Below are positions 8,503 through 17,187 of a DNA stretch of 51,308 bases, in pieces. Positions within the stretch are counted from its first letter, which is position 1. The number at the start of each line of letters is the position of its first letter. Source of the stretch: Bacillota bacterium (GTDB lineage: Bacteria; Bacillota; Bacilli; Bu12). Location: positions 1-51,308 of the forward strand of contig JADBKH010000015.1 of NCBI GenBank assembly GCA_014896485.1, read 5' to 3'. A program made the position numbers and the translations under genes. The notes beneath the pieces were generated by a model. The model was not told the DNA's origin. It saw only the letters and a program-made list of their open reading frames with translations, and did not search any database.

Positions 8503-8563
8503 GGATTCGAACCCCTGTTACCGCCGTGAAAGGGCGGTGTCTTAACCACTTGACCACGGGGTC
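8503..8563 (-). tRNA. tRNA-Glu (TTC), 3' end missing
   Basis: From 8563 leftward: 5' acceptor GACCCCG, D arm, anticodon loop CTTTCAC (TTC) and the first part of the T arm. At about 8503 the sequence switches to inverted purA (GATGGCG read leftward as CGCCATC), so the 3' T-stem strand and acceptor strand are absent. A functional tRNA-Glu is essential in most genomes; the truncation marks a false junction more likely than a real loss. Confidence 0.85.
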
Positions 8564-8578
8564 TTAAACGCAAGGCGT

Positions 8579-8607
8579 ATCTTAGCACACCTCTGCTTTT
8601 TGCGCAA
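8579..8607 (-). promoter_or_regulatory. Promoter of the purA-distal tRNA cluster
   Basis: Leftward TTGCGC (8607-8602), a 17-base spacer and TAAGAT (8584-8579) lie about 16 bases before the tRNA-Glu 5' end. A good sigma-A arrangement; it sits in the intact stretch between purA and the tRNAs. Confidence 0.6.
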
Positions 8608-8648
8608 TGCATCGTCGATCAGAGGTACAAAGGATACGGCCGCAGAAA

Positions 8649-9953
8649 TCACCGGTGGCTTTTGCCGAAACCAGGCACTTCACGAAGCTGGAAGGTCTGG
8701 GTGCGGTCAGGACCTGCCGAGAGAATGGCGACCGGAATGCCGCACGTGCGCTCAATCGTCTGAAGATACTGCTTGGCTTCCTGCGGCAACTCCCGGTAAT
8801 CCCGAATCTCGTCGAGCGGCTCCTTCCAACCGGGCAACGTCTCATAGACAGGCTGACACTGCTGCAGCTGCTCCAAGCTGGCCGGCAGGTGCTCGACCCG
8901 CTTGCCATCGAGCTCGTAGGCCGTACAGACCCGCACCTCGTCTAACCCACTGAGCACGTCGAGCAAGGTGATGGCCAATGCGGAAACCCCAGAGACACGG
9001 GCAGCATGGCGCACCACGACCGTATCGAGCCAGCCCACCCGACGGGGGCGCCCTGTCGTCGTCCCATACTCGTGCCCTACTTCCCGTATCTGGTCGCCGA
9101 TCGGGTCGTTGAGTTCGGTGGGAAATGGGCCATCGCCAACCCGGGTGGTATACGCCTTGACCACGCCGATCACCGTCTCGATCCGGGTCGGCCCCACACC
9201 CGCTCCAATACAGACGCCGCCAGCCACGGGATTGGATGCGGTTACATAGGGATAGGTACCGTGGTCGATGTCGAGCATCGTCCCTTGCGCCCCTTCAAAG
9301 AGTACCGTCTCCCCCGCATCCAGCGCTTCATTGACCAACACCGAAGTGTCGGTGACAAAGGGACGCATCCGCTCGGCCAAATCGAGATACTGGGTGCGGA
9401 TGGCGGCCTCGTCGAAGCCTTCACGATGGTAAAGCTCCCGCAATAGACGATTTTTCTCTTCTACGTTGCGGTGCAGTAGATTGGCAAACCGCCTTGGCTC
9501 AAACAAGTCGGCGACGCGGATACCGGTCCGGGCAGCCTTGTCCATATAGGCGGGACCAATACCGCGCAGGGTTGTACCGATCTTGTCGGTCCCCAAGCCC
9601 TGCTCGGCCACCTCGTCGAGCGCCTGGTGGTAGGGGAAGACCAGGTGCGCCCGATCGGAGAGATAGAGGTTTTCCGTCGAAACACCGCGTGCGTGCAAGT
9701 AATCCAGCTCTTCGGCAAAGGCGACCGGGTCGATCACCATTCCATTGCCCATCACACAACGCGTCTCGCGATAAAAGATGCCTGTGGGCACGAGGTGCAG
9801 GGCAAAGCGTTGCCCGGCGATCCAGACGGTATGGCCGGCGTTGCTTCCACCTTGGTAGCGCACCACCATATCCGAACGCTCGGCCAGATAATCGGTGACT
9901 TTTCCCTTGCCCTCATCGCCCCACTGCGTGCCTATGACCACAATGCCCGGCAA
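8649..9953 (-). CDS. purA: Adenylosuccinate synthetase
   Basis: 434 residues, full family length. It condenses IMP with aspartate using GTP, the first step from IMP to AMP. Start TTG at 9953 gives the standard N-terminus ([17 protein letters not shown]) and follows an AAAGGGG site. Motifs: the GDEGKGK phosphate loop near 12-18, QGGSNAGHT near 35, [11 protein letters not shown] near 125, [12 protein letters not shown] near 300. Leftward, downstream of dnaB and its neighbour, and followed by tRNAs as in Bacillus. Parts of this gene recur inverted at 7697-8504. Confidence 0.97.
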   Translation of the reverse strand: MPGIVVIGTQWGDEGKGKVTDYLAERSDMVVRYQGGSNAGHTVWIAGQRFALHLVPTGIFYRETRCVMGNGMVIDPVAFAEELDYLHARGVSTENLYLSDRAHLVFPYHQALDEVAEQGLGTDKIGTTLRGIGPAYMDKAARTGIRVADLFEPRRFANLLHRNVEEKNRLLRELYHREGFDEAAIRTQYLDLAERMRPFVTDTSVLVNEALDAGETVLFEGAQGTMLDIDHGTYPYVTASNPVAGGVCIGAGVGPTRIETVIGVVKAYTTRVGDGPFPTELNDPIGDQIREVGHEYGTTTGRPRRVGWLDTVVVRHAARVSGVSALAITLLDVLSGLDEVRVCTAYELDGKRVEHLPASLEQLQQCQPVYETLPGWKEPLDEIRDYRELPQEAKQYLQTIERTCGIPVAILSAGPDRTQTFQLREVPGFGKSHR

Positions 9954-10075
9954 AGTCTGGGCCCCTTTCTGAGTCTGCGCGACTACGCATTCATTCTACG
10001 TGTGGACCTGCCCCAAAGGCAAACCGGCTCCCCACTCCCCCAAACGTGCACTACGGCTGAAGGGGAGCCGTTTGA

Positions 10076-10660
10076 TCAGTGCGGATAGGGCACGCGGGCC
10101 AACACCAGCACGATGCGTCCGGGATCGGTCAGCGCCTTCTTTTCCTGCGATGCCGTCAGGCCAAACGGATAGAGGCCTTGGGTATTGCCCGCATGCAAGT
10201 CAATGTAGGCCGGTCCAAACCACCAGGGCTTAAACAACAGGTAGAGCGTTGGCGTTCCAGGGAGGGGCGTCGATGAAGGAACGCCCGAAACGACCGCAAG
10301 CTTGGACCAGAGGGCTAGCAGTACGGCAAGCACCAGGACCGCCACCCGCCGGATCCGCCGCTCCCGCTGATCCTGCCGTGCCTCACGCTCCGCTTGATGT
10401 ATCGCCAACCGCGGCGGGAGGGTCATTGTCTCGAAATCGCGCGGATCAGAAGCATCGGATTCCTCTGTTGGTACAACAGGGAGAACCCAAGTGTCGGAAT
10501 CTTGTGAATCTATATCTGTGGGAGCGGCTGGAGCTGGCGTTGGTGCTACGGTCGCAGCGGTCTCAGAGAAACCATGTGCTGCTGCCCATTCACGCAGGAA
10601 ATCCTCTTCAAGCAACGGGAAGGGATCGTTTTCGCTACGTGTTTCTCCCTTTTCTGCCAT
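10076..10660 (-). CDS. Uncharacterised single-span membrane protein
   Basis: About 194 residues starting ATG 10660 after a GGAAGGG-rich stretch, 4 bases beyond the dnaB stop, so co-transcribed with dnaB. Residues about 1-95 are acidic and Pro/Asp-rich and presumably cytoplasmic. A basic patch (REARQDQRERRIRR) precedes one membrane helix (VAVLVLAVLLALW), and about 70 residues follow on the outside (FGPAYIDLHAGNTQG). No family recognised. Its last codons reappear inverted at 7542. Confidence 0.65.
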   Translation of the reverse strand: MAEKGETRSENDPFPLLEEDFLREWAAAHGFSETAATVAPTPAPAAPTDIDSQDSDTWVLPVVPTEESDASDPRDFETMTLPPRLAIHQAEREARQDQRERRIRRVAVLVLAVLLALWSKLAVVSGVPSSTPLPGTPTLYLLFKPWWFGPAYIDLHAGNTQGLYPFGLTASQEKKALTDPGRIVLVLARVPYPH

Positions 10661-10664
10661 CCCT

Positions 10665-11999
10665 TCACCCTTCCAGGTGCGTCTTTTCCAACGAGACAAA
10701 CTTATTATACTGCTTGAGAAAGATGAGTTCGGCCTTGCCCGTCGGCCCATTGCGTTGCTTGGCAATGATGATCTCCGCAATGTTGGGACGATCGGTCTGA
10801 GGATTGTAGTAATCATCGCGATAGATGAAGGCCACCACATCGGCATCCTGCTCGATTGATCCACTTTCACGGATGTCGGAGAGCATCGGGCGCTTCTCCT
10901 GACGGGCTTCAACCGCACGAGAGAGCTGGGAGAGGGCGATGACCGGCACATTCAGTTCCCGGGCAAGCGCTTTCAGACCGCGCGAAATGGAGGAGATCTC
11001 TTGCTGCCGGTTCTCAATCGTACCCCCTCCCCCCAGCAGCTGCAGGTAATCGATGACAACCAATCCCAACCCATGCTCGGCTTGCAGGCGGCGGCACTTG
11101 CTGCGGATTTCGGCGACCGTCAATCCGGGCGAATCGTCGACGTAGAGCGGTGCTTCGGAAAGATCGCCGACGGCTGCTGAAAGGCGCTGCCATTCCGATT
11201 CGTCCAACTGTCCGACGCGCAAGGCAAACGAGTCGACATTGCCCCGAGCGCACAACAACCGCGTGGCCAGAGAGACCCGGGACATCTCCAAAGAAAACAG
11301 CGCGACGGTCTGCTGCTCCTGGAGGGCGACGTGCTGGCAGACGTTGAGGGCAAAGGCCGTCTTGCCCATCGAAGGGCGGGCTGCCACGACGATCAGATCG
11401 GCGGGTTGCAATCCAGAGGTCAGGGCATCGATGTCGGGAAAGCCGGTGGAAAGGCCGGTAATCCCGCCCCTTGCCTGTTGACGCTGTCCCAGATATTCGA
11501 AGGTTTCGACCAGTACATCGCGCAAAGCGACAAATGGCCGACCCACGTGGCGCTGGGAGATGGCCAAGATCTTCTGCTCTGCCTCGTCCACCAACTTGTC
11601 GACAGAGACCTTGCCATCGACCCCTTCGGCAGCGATCTCAGAAGCGGCCTGCACCAGCCGCCGCAACGTCGCAGCCTGTTCGACGATACGCGCATAGCTC
11701 TCTACGCCGGCGGAGGAAGGGACCACCATGGCCAGCTCACTGAGGTAGTGGGCGCCCCCGACACGTTCCAACTGGTTTCGTTGTTTGAGTTCATGCACCA
11801 GGGTTACCATGTCGATCGGTGCCCCTGTGTCGGCCAAGCGCAGCAACGCTTCATAGATGAGGCGGTGCGGAGGATGCAAGAAATCTTCCGGCGAGACTAT
11901 TTCCCGGGCAATGGAGAGAACCACGGGATCGAGTAGAATGGCACCCAGTACCGCCTGCTCCGCTTCGACAGCACTGGGTGCAGATTCATTGGCACTCAT
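10665..11999 (-). CDS. dnaB: Replicative DNA helicase (DnaB family; DnaC in B. subtilis)
   Basis: 444 residues. Hexameric helicase that unwinds DNA at the fork and recruits primase. The N-terminal domain opens with [12 protein letters not shown]; the RecA-like domain has Walker A ARPSMGKT near 207-214, Walker [10 protein letters not shown] and the late RDDYYNP segment. Its ATG overlaps the rplI stop (ATGA, 11999-11996), the same rplI-dnaB coupling seen across Bacilli. A Noc-like DNA site lies within codons 30-34. Confidence 0.97.
   Translation of the reverse strand: MSANESAPSAVEAEQAVLGAILLDPVVLSIAREIVSPEDFLHPPHRLIYEALLRLADTGAPIDMVTLVHELKQRNQLERVGGAHYLSELAMVVPSSAGVESYARIVEQAATLRRLVQAASEIAAEGVDGKVSVDKLVDEAEQKILAISQRHVGRPFVALRDVLVETFEYLGQRQQARGGITGLSTGFPDIDALTSGLQPADLIVVAARPSMGKTAFALNVCQHVALQEQQTVALFSLEMSRVSLATRLLCARGNVDSFALRVGQLDESEWQRLSAAVGDLSEAPLYVDDSPGLTVAEIRSKCRRLQAEHGLGLVVIDYLQLLGGGGTIENRQQEISSISRGLKALARELNVPVIALSQLSRAVEARQEKRPMLSDIRESGSIEQDADVVAFIYRDDYYNPQTDRPNIAEIIIAKQRNGPTGKAELIFLKQYNKFVSLEKTHLEG
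11899..11912. promoter_or_regulatory. Candidate Noc-binding site
   Basis: ATTTCCCGGGCAAT matches 13 of 14 positions of the Bacillus Noc-binding palindrome ATTTCCCGGGAAAT (established consensus). It lies inside dnaB, about 8 kb from noc. Noc sites are dispersed and often within genes, but one near-match in 51 kb could occur by chance. Confidence 0.4.
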
Positions 12000-12442
12000 G
12001 CTTGGGGAGTCACCTCGACGGTGATGTGCGCCACCAAGTTGGGATAGAGGTGGACTTCGACGGGATAGCGTCCCGGCTCCCGCAACGCCTCTTTGAGCTC
12101 GATTTTATGTTTGTCGACAGAAAAGCCCATCCCTGCCAAAGCATCTGCGATCTGTTTGGCCGTGACCGCGCCGAACATGCGGCCATGCTGACCGACTTTG
12201 ACCGGAATCGACACCGATTTTCCATCCAGCGCACGGCAGAGCGCTTCCGCCGCTTGCCGCTCCCGCTCTTGCTTGCGTTGCTGGGCACGCTGGGCTGCCT
12301 CCCGTTCCTTCAACCGACCCGGGGTAGCCTCCACCGCCAAACCTCGGGGCAAAAGGTAATTTCGCGCATAACCATCCGAAACGTCCCGCACGTCACCGGC
12401 TTTTCCTTGGCCGGCCACATCCTGTTGGAAGATGACCTTCAT
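11996..12442 (-). CDS. rplI: Large ribosomal subunit protein bL9
   Basis: 148 residues, normal length. The N-terminal rRNA-binding domain has the signature [35 protein letters not shown] long charged connecting helix (about 40-75, rich in Arg/Glu/Gln) leads to the C-terminal domain. First of the rplI-dnaB pair on the leftward strand. Confidence 0.97.
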   Translation of the reverse strand: MKVIFQQDVAGQGKAGDVRDVSDGYARNYLLPRGLAVEATPGRLKEREAAQRAQQRKQERERQAAEALCRALDGKSVSIPVKVGQHGRMFGAVTAKQIADALAGMGFSVDKHKIELKEALREPGRYPVEVHLYPNLVAHITVEVTPQA

Positions 12443-12493
12443 GTGGCGTTCCCCTCCCTCTGTATTGCGCCATCTGCCCCTGCAGCAGCCCCC

Positions 12494-13405
12494 TTATCGG
12501 GGAGGTAGATCTTCGCGCACGCGAGGCAGTCGAAAAAGGAGATCGACCAGACCCATCCAGGGCAAGAAAAACGGGACAGCAAGCAGGATCAAGACGAAGA
12601 TCACAACCCGCCAGGGCCGGGGATGCGCCTGTCCCCATTGCAGCCACCCCCACAGCGCTGCCGAACCATCGACGGCCAGTGCCAATCCGGCCAGCAACGA
12701 CAGGTTCGAAAGCAAGGCTGTCAGCACACCTTGCGTTCCACCTACGAAGAGTGTCACGAGGGTGACACCAAGATAGATCCAGGCCACAGATCGCGGCAAT
12801 CGCCACAGGCGGAAGGCCGGCAAACGGGGTGGCTGTAGCCGAAGCAACCGAAGCAGCAGATAGGCCAACCCGAAGCTGACTCCGGTAAGCACGGCTGCAT
12901 CTGTCAGTAGAAAAGCAGGGAGCAGCGCCTCCAACGTTTCAGCAGCAGCCAGCAGTACATTTGCCTCCGTACCAGCAGGAAGGAGGGTGGCCTGTTCACG
13001 CAGCACCCCTGCCATTTGATGCAACGGATCCAGCGCTGGTGTCCCTAGGTGCACTGCAACGCCCAAGGTGACCGTGCCGAGCACTGCGACGGCGGCGGTA
13101 ATGCTCAACGCCACTCCGGCGCTTGCCTTTCGAGAGAGCGCTGTACCCAGCGCAAGGCCACACAGATCGAGCACTGCCACGGTGCCCATCGATACCCCTG
13201 CTGGCTGAAACACAAAATGAAGGATCAATCCTACACCCGCTGCTGCCCCTGCCGCATAGGGCCACCGCTGCAGCCGTGCGGATACAGCCAACAGCGCCGG
13301 CAGCAGCACCATGGCGCCGGTGGTGGCCGGTACCCACAAGGGCAGCAGCATCAGTGCCAAGCCGATCAAAGCGAAAACGATCGATTCGAATGCACCAACT
13401 CGCAT
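12494..13405 (-). CDS. YybS-like (DUF2232) membrane protein
   Basis: 303 residues from ATG 13405 (MRVGAFESIV); the ORF is open further upstream but that part overlaps the neighbouring gene. About eight hydrophobic segments, ending in a basic cytoplasmic tail (FRLPRVREDLPPR). Position between the ssb/rpsR block and rplI-dnaB, and the MazG-like neighbour, match yybS of Bacillus, an uncharacterised polytopic protein. It begins 5 bases after the MazG-like stop, so it is in the same operon. Family assignment rests on topology and synteny. Confidence 0.7.
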   Translation of the reverse strand: MRVGAFESIVFALIGLALMLLPLWVPATTGAMVLLPALLAVSARLQRWPYAAGAAAGVGLILHFVFQPAGVSMGTVAVLDLCGLALGTALSRKASAGVALSITAAVAVLGTVTLGVAVHLGTPALDPLHQMAGVLREQATLLPAGTEANVLLAAAETLEALLPAFLLTDAAVLTGVSFGLAYLLLRLLRLQPPRLPAFRLWRLPRSVAWIYLGVTLVTLFVGGTQGVLTALLSNLSLLAGLALAVDGSAALWGWLQWGQAHPRPWRVVIFVLILLAVPFFLPWMGLVDLLFRLPRVREDLPPR

Positions 13406-13410
13406 GGCCT

Positions 13411-13722
13411 TCACACGCCATGCCGTTCTAAATACTGGGCAAGCTCCTGAAGCTCTTTGCTCCAGGAGCTTTCCTGCCGCTCGGCAATCAGCTGACGCAG
13501 GTAGTGAACGATCCAGCGATCCATCTCGGAATAGGAGAGACCCAGGCGGGAGCCGATGAGATAGAGCGAGGCGCACGCTTGGGCAGCGCCCTCACGAGCG
13601 ACTGTATCGGAACCCGCCAGTTGGCCTCGTACCAAGGCGGCAATGCCGTCGAGCAGTTCCGACTTCAGTTGCTCCATGGCGTGCGCACGTTGCGTGATGG
13701 ATTCACGGCCCTCTACGCCCAC
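13411..13722 (-). CDS. MazG-like family protein
   Basis: 103 residues from GTG 13722 behind a GGGGGA site. The pattern LKSELLDGIAALVRGQL, then a small-residue helix (QACASLYLIGSRLGLSY), then a C-terminal charged helix resembles the all-helical MazG-like family (Pfam MazG-like) common next to yybS in Bacilli. Catalytic acidic residues of true MazG are not evident, so pyrophosphatase activity is doubtful. Operon with the downstream DUF2232 gene. Confidence 0.65.
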   Translation of the reverse strand: MGVEGRESITQRAHAMEQLKSELLDGIAALVRGQLAGSDTVAREGAAQACASLYLIGSRLGLSYSEMDRWIVHYLRQLIAERQESSWSKELQELAQYLERHGV

Positions 13723-13801
13723 GCTGCATTCCCCCTGGCGGACGCTGTATCGATAGGCGACAGAGAGGCACCTGTGCGTGCCCCTCCTGTCTTTTTCTTG
13801 T

Positions 13802-14029
13802 CTATTCGGTTGTAAACGGCAACAGTGCCATGATCCGCGCCCGCTTGATTGCCCGTGTCACTTGGCGTTGATGCCGGGCACAGTTTCCCGTGATCCGCCG
13901 GGGCAATATCTTGCCCCGTTCGGTCGTATACCGCCGAAGTCGCTCGAAGTCTTTGTAGTCGACTTCGCGGACGTGATCGACGCAGAACTGGCAGACCTTT
14001 TTGCGCTTTCCGCGCCGGTTGCGTGGCAT
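13802..14029 (-). CDS. rpsR: Small ribosomal subunit protein bS18
   Basis: 75 residues. Signature [25 protein letters not shown] followed by [28 protein letters not shown]. Cys residues in CQFC and NCARH suggest the zinc-type variant. Third member of the rpsF-ssb-rpsR operon, 16 bases after ssb. Confidence 0.97.
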   Translation of the reverse strand: MPRNRRGKRKKVCQFCVDHVREVDYKDFERLRRYTTERGKILPRRITGNCARHQRQVTRAIKRARIMALLPFTTE

Positions 14030-14045
14030 TGGTTTCCCCTTTCAA

Positions 14046-14519
14046 TCAAAACGGAATATCGTCTTCAAAATCCAAGGTCTCATCCTCGGGTTCAAACGCA
14101 TCGTCGGGCAGGGGCGCGTTGTTCGCTTCGGGACGTTGCGGCTGTGCCGATGCACTGCGCCCTGAGAACGAAGGGGCCGATTCTGGAGCTGGTCCACTGC
14201 CAGCACGATCGAGAAACTCGACGCGGTTGGCCCGAATCTCTGTCACCCAGGCGCGAGAACCGTCTTGGCGATCGTAGCTGCGCACTTGAATACGCCCTTC
14301 TACCGCCACCAGCCTTCCCTTGCTTAAATAGTGCGCACACGTCTCTGCCTGTTTGTTCCAGGTCACGATCGGCAGAAAATCTGTCTGACGCTCCCCCTGG
14401 ACATTGCTCCCTTGTCGGTCTACTGCCAACGTGAAAGTAGCGACTGGCGTCCCTTGCGGGGTATACCGAAGTTCTGGATCTTTGGTGAGCCGACCGATCA
14501 GAATCGCCTTGTTCAACAC
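14046..14519 (-). CDS. ssb: Single-stranded DNA-binding protein
   Basis: 157 residues. The OB fold begins MLNKAILIGRLTKDPELRYTP; a Pro/Ser/Gln-rich linker follows about residue 110; the acidic tip is DFEDDIPF, the docking peptide for replication and repair partners. It coats single-stranded DNA at forks. Classic position between rpsF and rpsR. Confidence 0.97.
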   Translation of the reverse strand: MLNKAILIGRLTKDPELRYTPQGTPVATFTLAVDRQGSNVQGERQTDFLPIVTWNKQAETCAHYLSKGRLVAVEGRIQVRSYDRQDGSRAWVTEIRANRVEFLDRAGSGPAPESAPSFSGRSASAQPQRPEANNAPLPDDAFEPEDETLDFEDDIPF

Positions 14520-14564
14520 GCCCGCAACCTTCTTCCTACGCTACGCGTCGTCGCTTTGCCTCTC

Positions 14565-14855
14565 CTACGCCGCTTCTTTGCGCGTGATCATGTGACGAAG
14601 GATATCTTCGGAAAGCTTCATCTGTCGGTCGAGCGCTTCGAGTGTTTCCGTCTCACCCTGAAAAGTCATGAGCACATATTGGCCTTCGTGCACCCGGTCG
14701 ACCTCATAGGCCAAACGCCTGCGGCCCCAATCTTTGATCTCTTCTACTTCCCCGCCGTGCTGTTCGACAACCTCTTTCATCTGTTGTGCACAGCGGACGA
14801 TCGCCTCTTGGTCGCGATCGGGCCGAATGATGTACAGTACCTCATAACGACGCAC
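14565..14855 (-). CDS. rpsF: Small ribosomal subunit protein bS6
   Basis: 96 residues from GTG 14855 (VRRYEVLYIIRPD), with a GGGGGG-rich site upstream; the longer in-frame reading adds 29 residues unlike the family. Motifs: RRLAYEVDRVHEGQYVLMTF and the end RHMITRKEAA. It pairs with bS18 on the 30S platform. First gene of rpsF-ssb-rpsR. Confidence 0.96.
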   Translation of the reverse strand: MRRYEVLYIIRPDRDQEAIVRCAQQMKEVVEQHGGEVEEIKDWGRRRLAYEVDRVHEGQYVLMTFQGETETLEALDRQMKLSEDILRHMITRKEAA

Positions 14856-14983
14856 CGAGGTACCCCCCTTCTGGTCATTGGACTTCTGCCCGTCTGCAGA
14901 AGTAAGGAGGAGAAACCGTCTCCATCGATAGCAAATCAGCATTATACAATGTATAGATCAGGCTGACAAGCGAAGGGACAGAA

Positions 14984-16084
14984 TTAGAGGGCAAAGCGAA
15001 AATGCACCACATCGCCGTCTTGAATGACGTACTCTTTGCCTTCCAGACGCAGTCGCCCTGCATCCCGCACACGTTGCATCGATCCAAATTGCACGAGTTC
15101 TTCGTAAGAAACCACTTCTGCCCGAATGAAACCCCGTTCAAAATCACTGTGGATGACGCCAGCGGCCTGAGGTGCACGCGTTCCCTTCCGCACTGTCCAA
15201 CCGCGCGTTTCACTTTCACCCGTGGTAAAAAAGGTGATCAGCCCGAGCAACGCATAAGCCTCGCGGATCACCCGGTGAAGTCCAGGCTCTTTCAATCCCG
15301 CTTCTTCGAGAAATGGACGCTGATCTTCCGGTGAAAGCTCGCTGATCTCTGCTTCCAGCTCCGCACAGATCGGAATGCAGGGCGCTGCTTCTTGCTGGGC
15401 AATCTCCAGAATGGGTGCGATGATCTCCTGCCGCCGGGGAGAGGCCCACTGGGCCTCGTCGAGATTGCAGACATACAAGACCGGTTTGATCGTCAAAAGG
15501 CCCAACTGTTGCAGCATCTTCCGCTGATCGGGGGACCAAGCAAGCCGGCGCAGAGGCACCGCTTCCTGCAGTGCCGTCGCAGCACGTGTGAGCGCCTCTT
15601 CCTCCTCCTCGGATCGCTTCTCCCCCGCCTTGCGCAGCCGCTGCAGTCGTTCGAGGTGCCGCGTCAGGGTTGCCTGATCGGCCAAACACAGTTCCAAGTC
15701 GATCGTCTCCATATCACGGCGCGGGTCGACGCTGCCAACGACATGGGTCACATTGGGATCGTCGAAGCATCGCACCACATGCAGGATGGCATCGGTTTCC
15801 CGGATAGCCGCCAAAAACTGGTTGCCCAATCCTTCTCCCCGGCTTGCTCCAGCAACCAGCCCGGCAATGTCGACAAAGCGACAGGTCGGTGGGATTTTTT
15901 TGCGCGAGTGTGAAAGATTGGCGAGAACATCCAAGCGCGGATCGGGAACATCGACAATGCCTACGTTGGGATCGATCGTACAGAAGGGATAATTTTCTGC
16001 TGGCGCGCCCACCTTTGTCAATGCGTTGAAGAGGGTGGATTTCCCGACATTCGGCAGTCCCACAATGCCACAAGACAATGACAT
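14984..16084 (-). CDS. ychF: YchF/OLA1-type P-loop ATPase/GTPase
   Basis: 366 residues from ATG 16084, which has an AGGGAG site; the earlier TTG has none. G1 GLPNVGKST near 10-18, DPNVGIVDVPDPR, DIAGLVAGASRGEGLGNQFL (G3), a helical-hairpin insert around 130-200, a YVCNLDEAQW segment, and a C-terminal TGS domain (WTVRKGTRAPQAAGVIHSDFERGFI). Ribosome-associated, ATP-preferring; it precedes rpsF as in Bacillus. Confidence 0.96.
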   Translation of the reverse strand: MSLSCGIVGLPNVGKSTLFNALTKVGAPAENYPFCTIDPNVGIVDVPDPRLDVLANLSHSRKKIPPTCRFVDIAGLVAGASRGEGLGNQFLAAIRETDAILHVVRCFDDPNVTHVVGSVDPRRDMETIDLELCLADQATLTRHLERLQRLRKAGEKRSEEEEEALTRAATALQEAVPLRRLAWSPDQRKMLQQLGLLTIKPVLYVCNLDEAQWASPRRQEIIAPILEIAQQEAAPCIPICAELEAEISELSPEDQRPFLEEAGLKEPGLHRVIREAYALLGLITFFTTGESETRGWTVRKGTRAPQAAGVIHSDFERGFIRAEVVSYEELVQFGSMQRVRDAGRLRLEGKEYVIQDGDVVHFRFAL

Positions 16085-16115
16085 ACCCAAGCTCCCTTTC
16101 GATAGCCGTCCACAT

Positions 16116-16322
16116 TCAGTGGAGATCTGACCCTACCGCGGTTTCCACTTTCCGAATCGCACGATTGAGCTCATTGCGCGACAGCATCACCCGGTGCCCA
16201 CAGCGGTTGCACTTGATGCGAACATCGGCCCCCATGCGAATCACGGTCCAGCGATCACACCCGCAGGGATGGGCCTTTCGCAACACGACGACATCCCCCA
16301 AATGATAGGTGGGTTGAGGCAT
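16116..16322 (-). CDS. DUF951 family small protein
   Basis: 68 residues. Pattern YHLGDVVVLRKAHPCGCDRWTVIRMGADVRIKCNRCGHRVMLSR is characteristic of DUF951 (YyzM in Bacillus), with a four-Cys arrangement (CGC, CNRC) suggesting a zinc site. Usually directly upstream of ychF, as here (31-base gap). Function unknown. Confidence 0.92.
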   Translation of the reverse strand: MPQPTYHLGDVVVLRKAHPCGCDRWTVIRMGADVRIKCNRCGHRVMLSRNELNRAIRKVETAVGSDLH

Positions 16323-16401
16323 CTCACGCCTCCCTTCGGCTTGCTCTCACCGTTTCCGTACGTCACATCTTGCTTTGTTGTAACAGAAGCACGCTTTCTT
16401 C

Positions 16402-17004
16402 TCAAGGCAATAGGGGCAACTGCAACGCGAGCCAGCGGGTCATCCCCCACATAAAAAAACGGACCAACATCGTGTTGCGCAGACCCTCTTCCCAAATGGG
16501 ATGGATCACGCCCGTCACGGCCAACAGGAGTACGACGAGCAGATAGAGCAAAAGCATCGCTTCCAAAAGTCCGGCACAGCCGCCAATCGCTCGAACGGCG
16601 CCGAGCCGTTGATCGCCGCGTCCTGGCAACCAAGCCTGCAAGGCGAGAAGCAGGAGCAATAGACCGATTCCAAGGCTTACTGCTGCAGCAATCACACTCC
16701 AACGTTGCACCCCCAACGTTGGAGGCAAGGCGTCTCCCGCTTCATACAGTGCCGCTCGCCACAACTGCCACGCATGGCCCACAGCCTCTGCCATGCCCCC
16801 CATGCCCACTGGCAAAGAGGGTGGGCCAAATCCCAGAGCGCCTACCTGTATGGTGAGCAGAAGGGTTACCACGGGCAACAGAGCATCGGCAAGAAAAAGG
16901 GCGATGCCTGTAGCCAACAGGAAGCCCAGACTGCGCAGCCCCTCCTCTTGTCCCCAGATCAAACTCCAACAAAGAACGATCAATGCGAAGATGTCGAGCA
17001 GCAT
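16402..17004 (-). CDS. CvpA-like membrane protein
   Basis: 200 residues from ATG 17004 (MLLDIFALIVLCWSLIWGQEEGLRS), just after a GGGGAG site. Four hydrophobic segments: about 3-18, 25-55, 105-125 and 145-170. The N-terminus resembles CvpA (LLD plus two helices around a Gly-rich turn), a family of poorly understood inner-membrane proteins. Leftward with the DUF951 and ychF genes. Family assignment is by N-terminal resemblance only. Confidence 0.6.
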   Translation of the reverse strand: MLLDIFALIVLCWSLIWGQEEGLRSLGFLLATGIALFLADALLPVVTLLLTIQVGALGFGPPSLPVGMGGMAEAVGHAWQLWRAALYEAGDALPPTLGVQRWSVIAAAVSLGIGLLLLLLALQAWLPGRGDQRLGAVRAIGGCAGLLEAMLLLYLLVVLLLAVTGVIHPIWEEGLRNTMLVRFFMWGMTRWLALQLPLLP

Positions 17005-17187
17005 CTTCTCCCCCGCTTCGAAACGGCTTGTGTACCTCTGTTTTATGCCGCTTCTTTCCGATCTTGGTCTAATCTGCGCCAGCTGTGGCGATACTGAAGC
17101 GCAGCAGCATACGGAGGCGAGGTCGCGCATAGGATGTGGTTCATCCATAGACAAGTCCGTCCACCCAATGCAGGAGGGGATCTTCCT

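Larger units (their letters stand above)
7542..8504. repeat. Degenerate inverted copy of the purA region, interrupted by tRNA genes
   Basis: 7542-8238 matches the reverse complement of 10113-9406, and 8392-8504 matches the reverse complement of 9245-9130. The intervening 8239-8391 is tRNA-Cys and tRNA-Asp instead of purA 9405-9246. Matches differ mostly by one- or two-base gains and losses, which destroy the reading frame. All matched points mirror around about 8817-8828. This pattern looks like a fold-back read or consensus artefact rather than an evolved duplication. Confidence 0.85.
7697..8504 (+). pseudogene. Broken partial purA copy
   Basis: Recognisable fragments of adenylosuccinate synthetase appear in all three forward frames ([13 protein letters not shown], then [63 protein letters not shown]). 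They are the N-terminal half of the intact purA at 8649-9953, inverted, with frameshifts throughout and two tRNA genes where the middle should be. It cannot encode a working enzyme and may not exist in the real genome. Confidence 0.85.

Noticed and set aside
7542-8504. Natural purA paralogue or recent gene duplication
   Set aside because: Differences are mainly indels, the copy is mirror-symmetric with the real gene and it is interrupted exactly at tRNAs; an artefact is more likely.
8198-8612. Short proteins encoded around 8200-8600
   Set aside because: They translate tRNA genes and their complements (SNPSPTR, GSNPVGS-type peptides) and mosaic purA fragments.
10049-10072. Hairpin ACGGCT...AGCCGT as a terminator before purA
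   Set aside because: No T tract follows in either direction; it may be chance.
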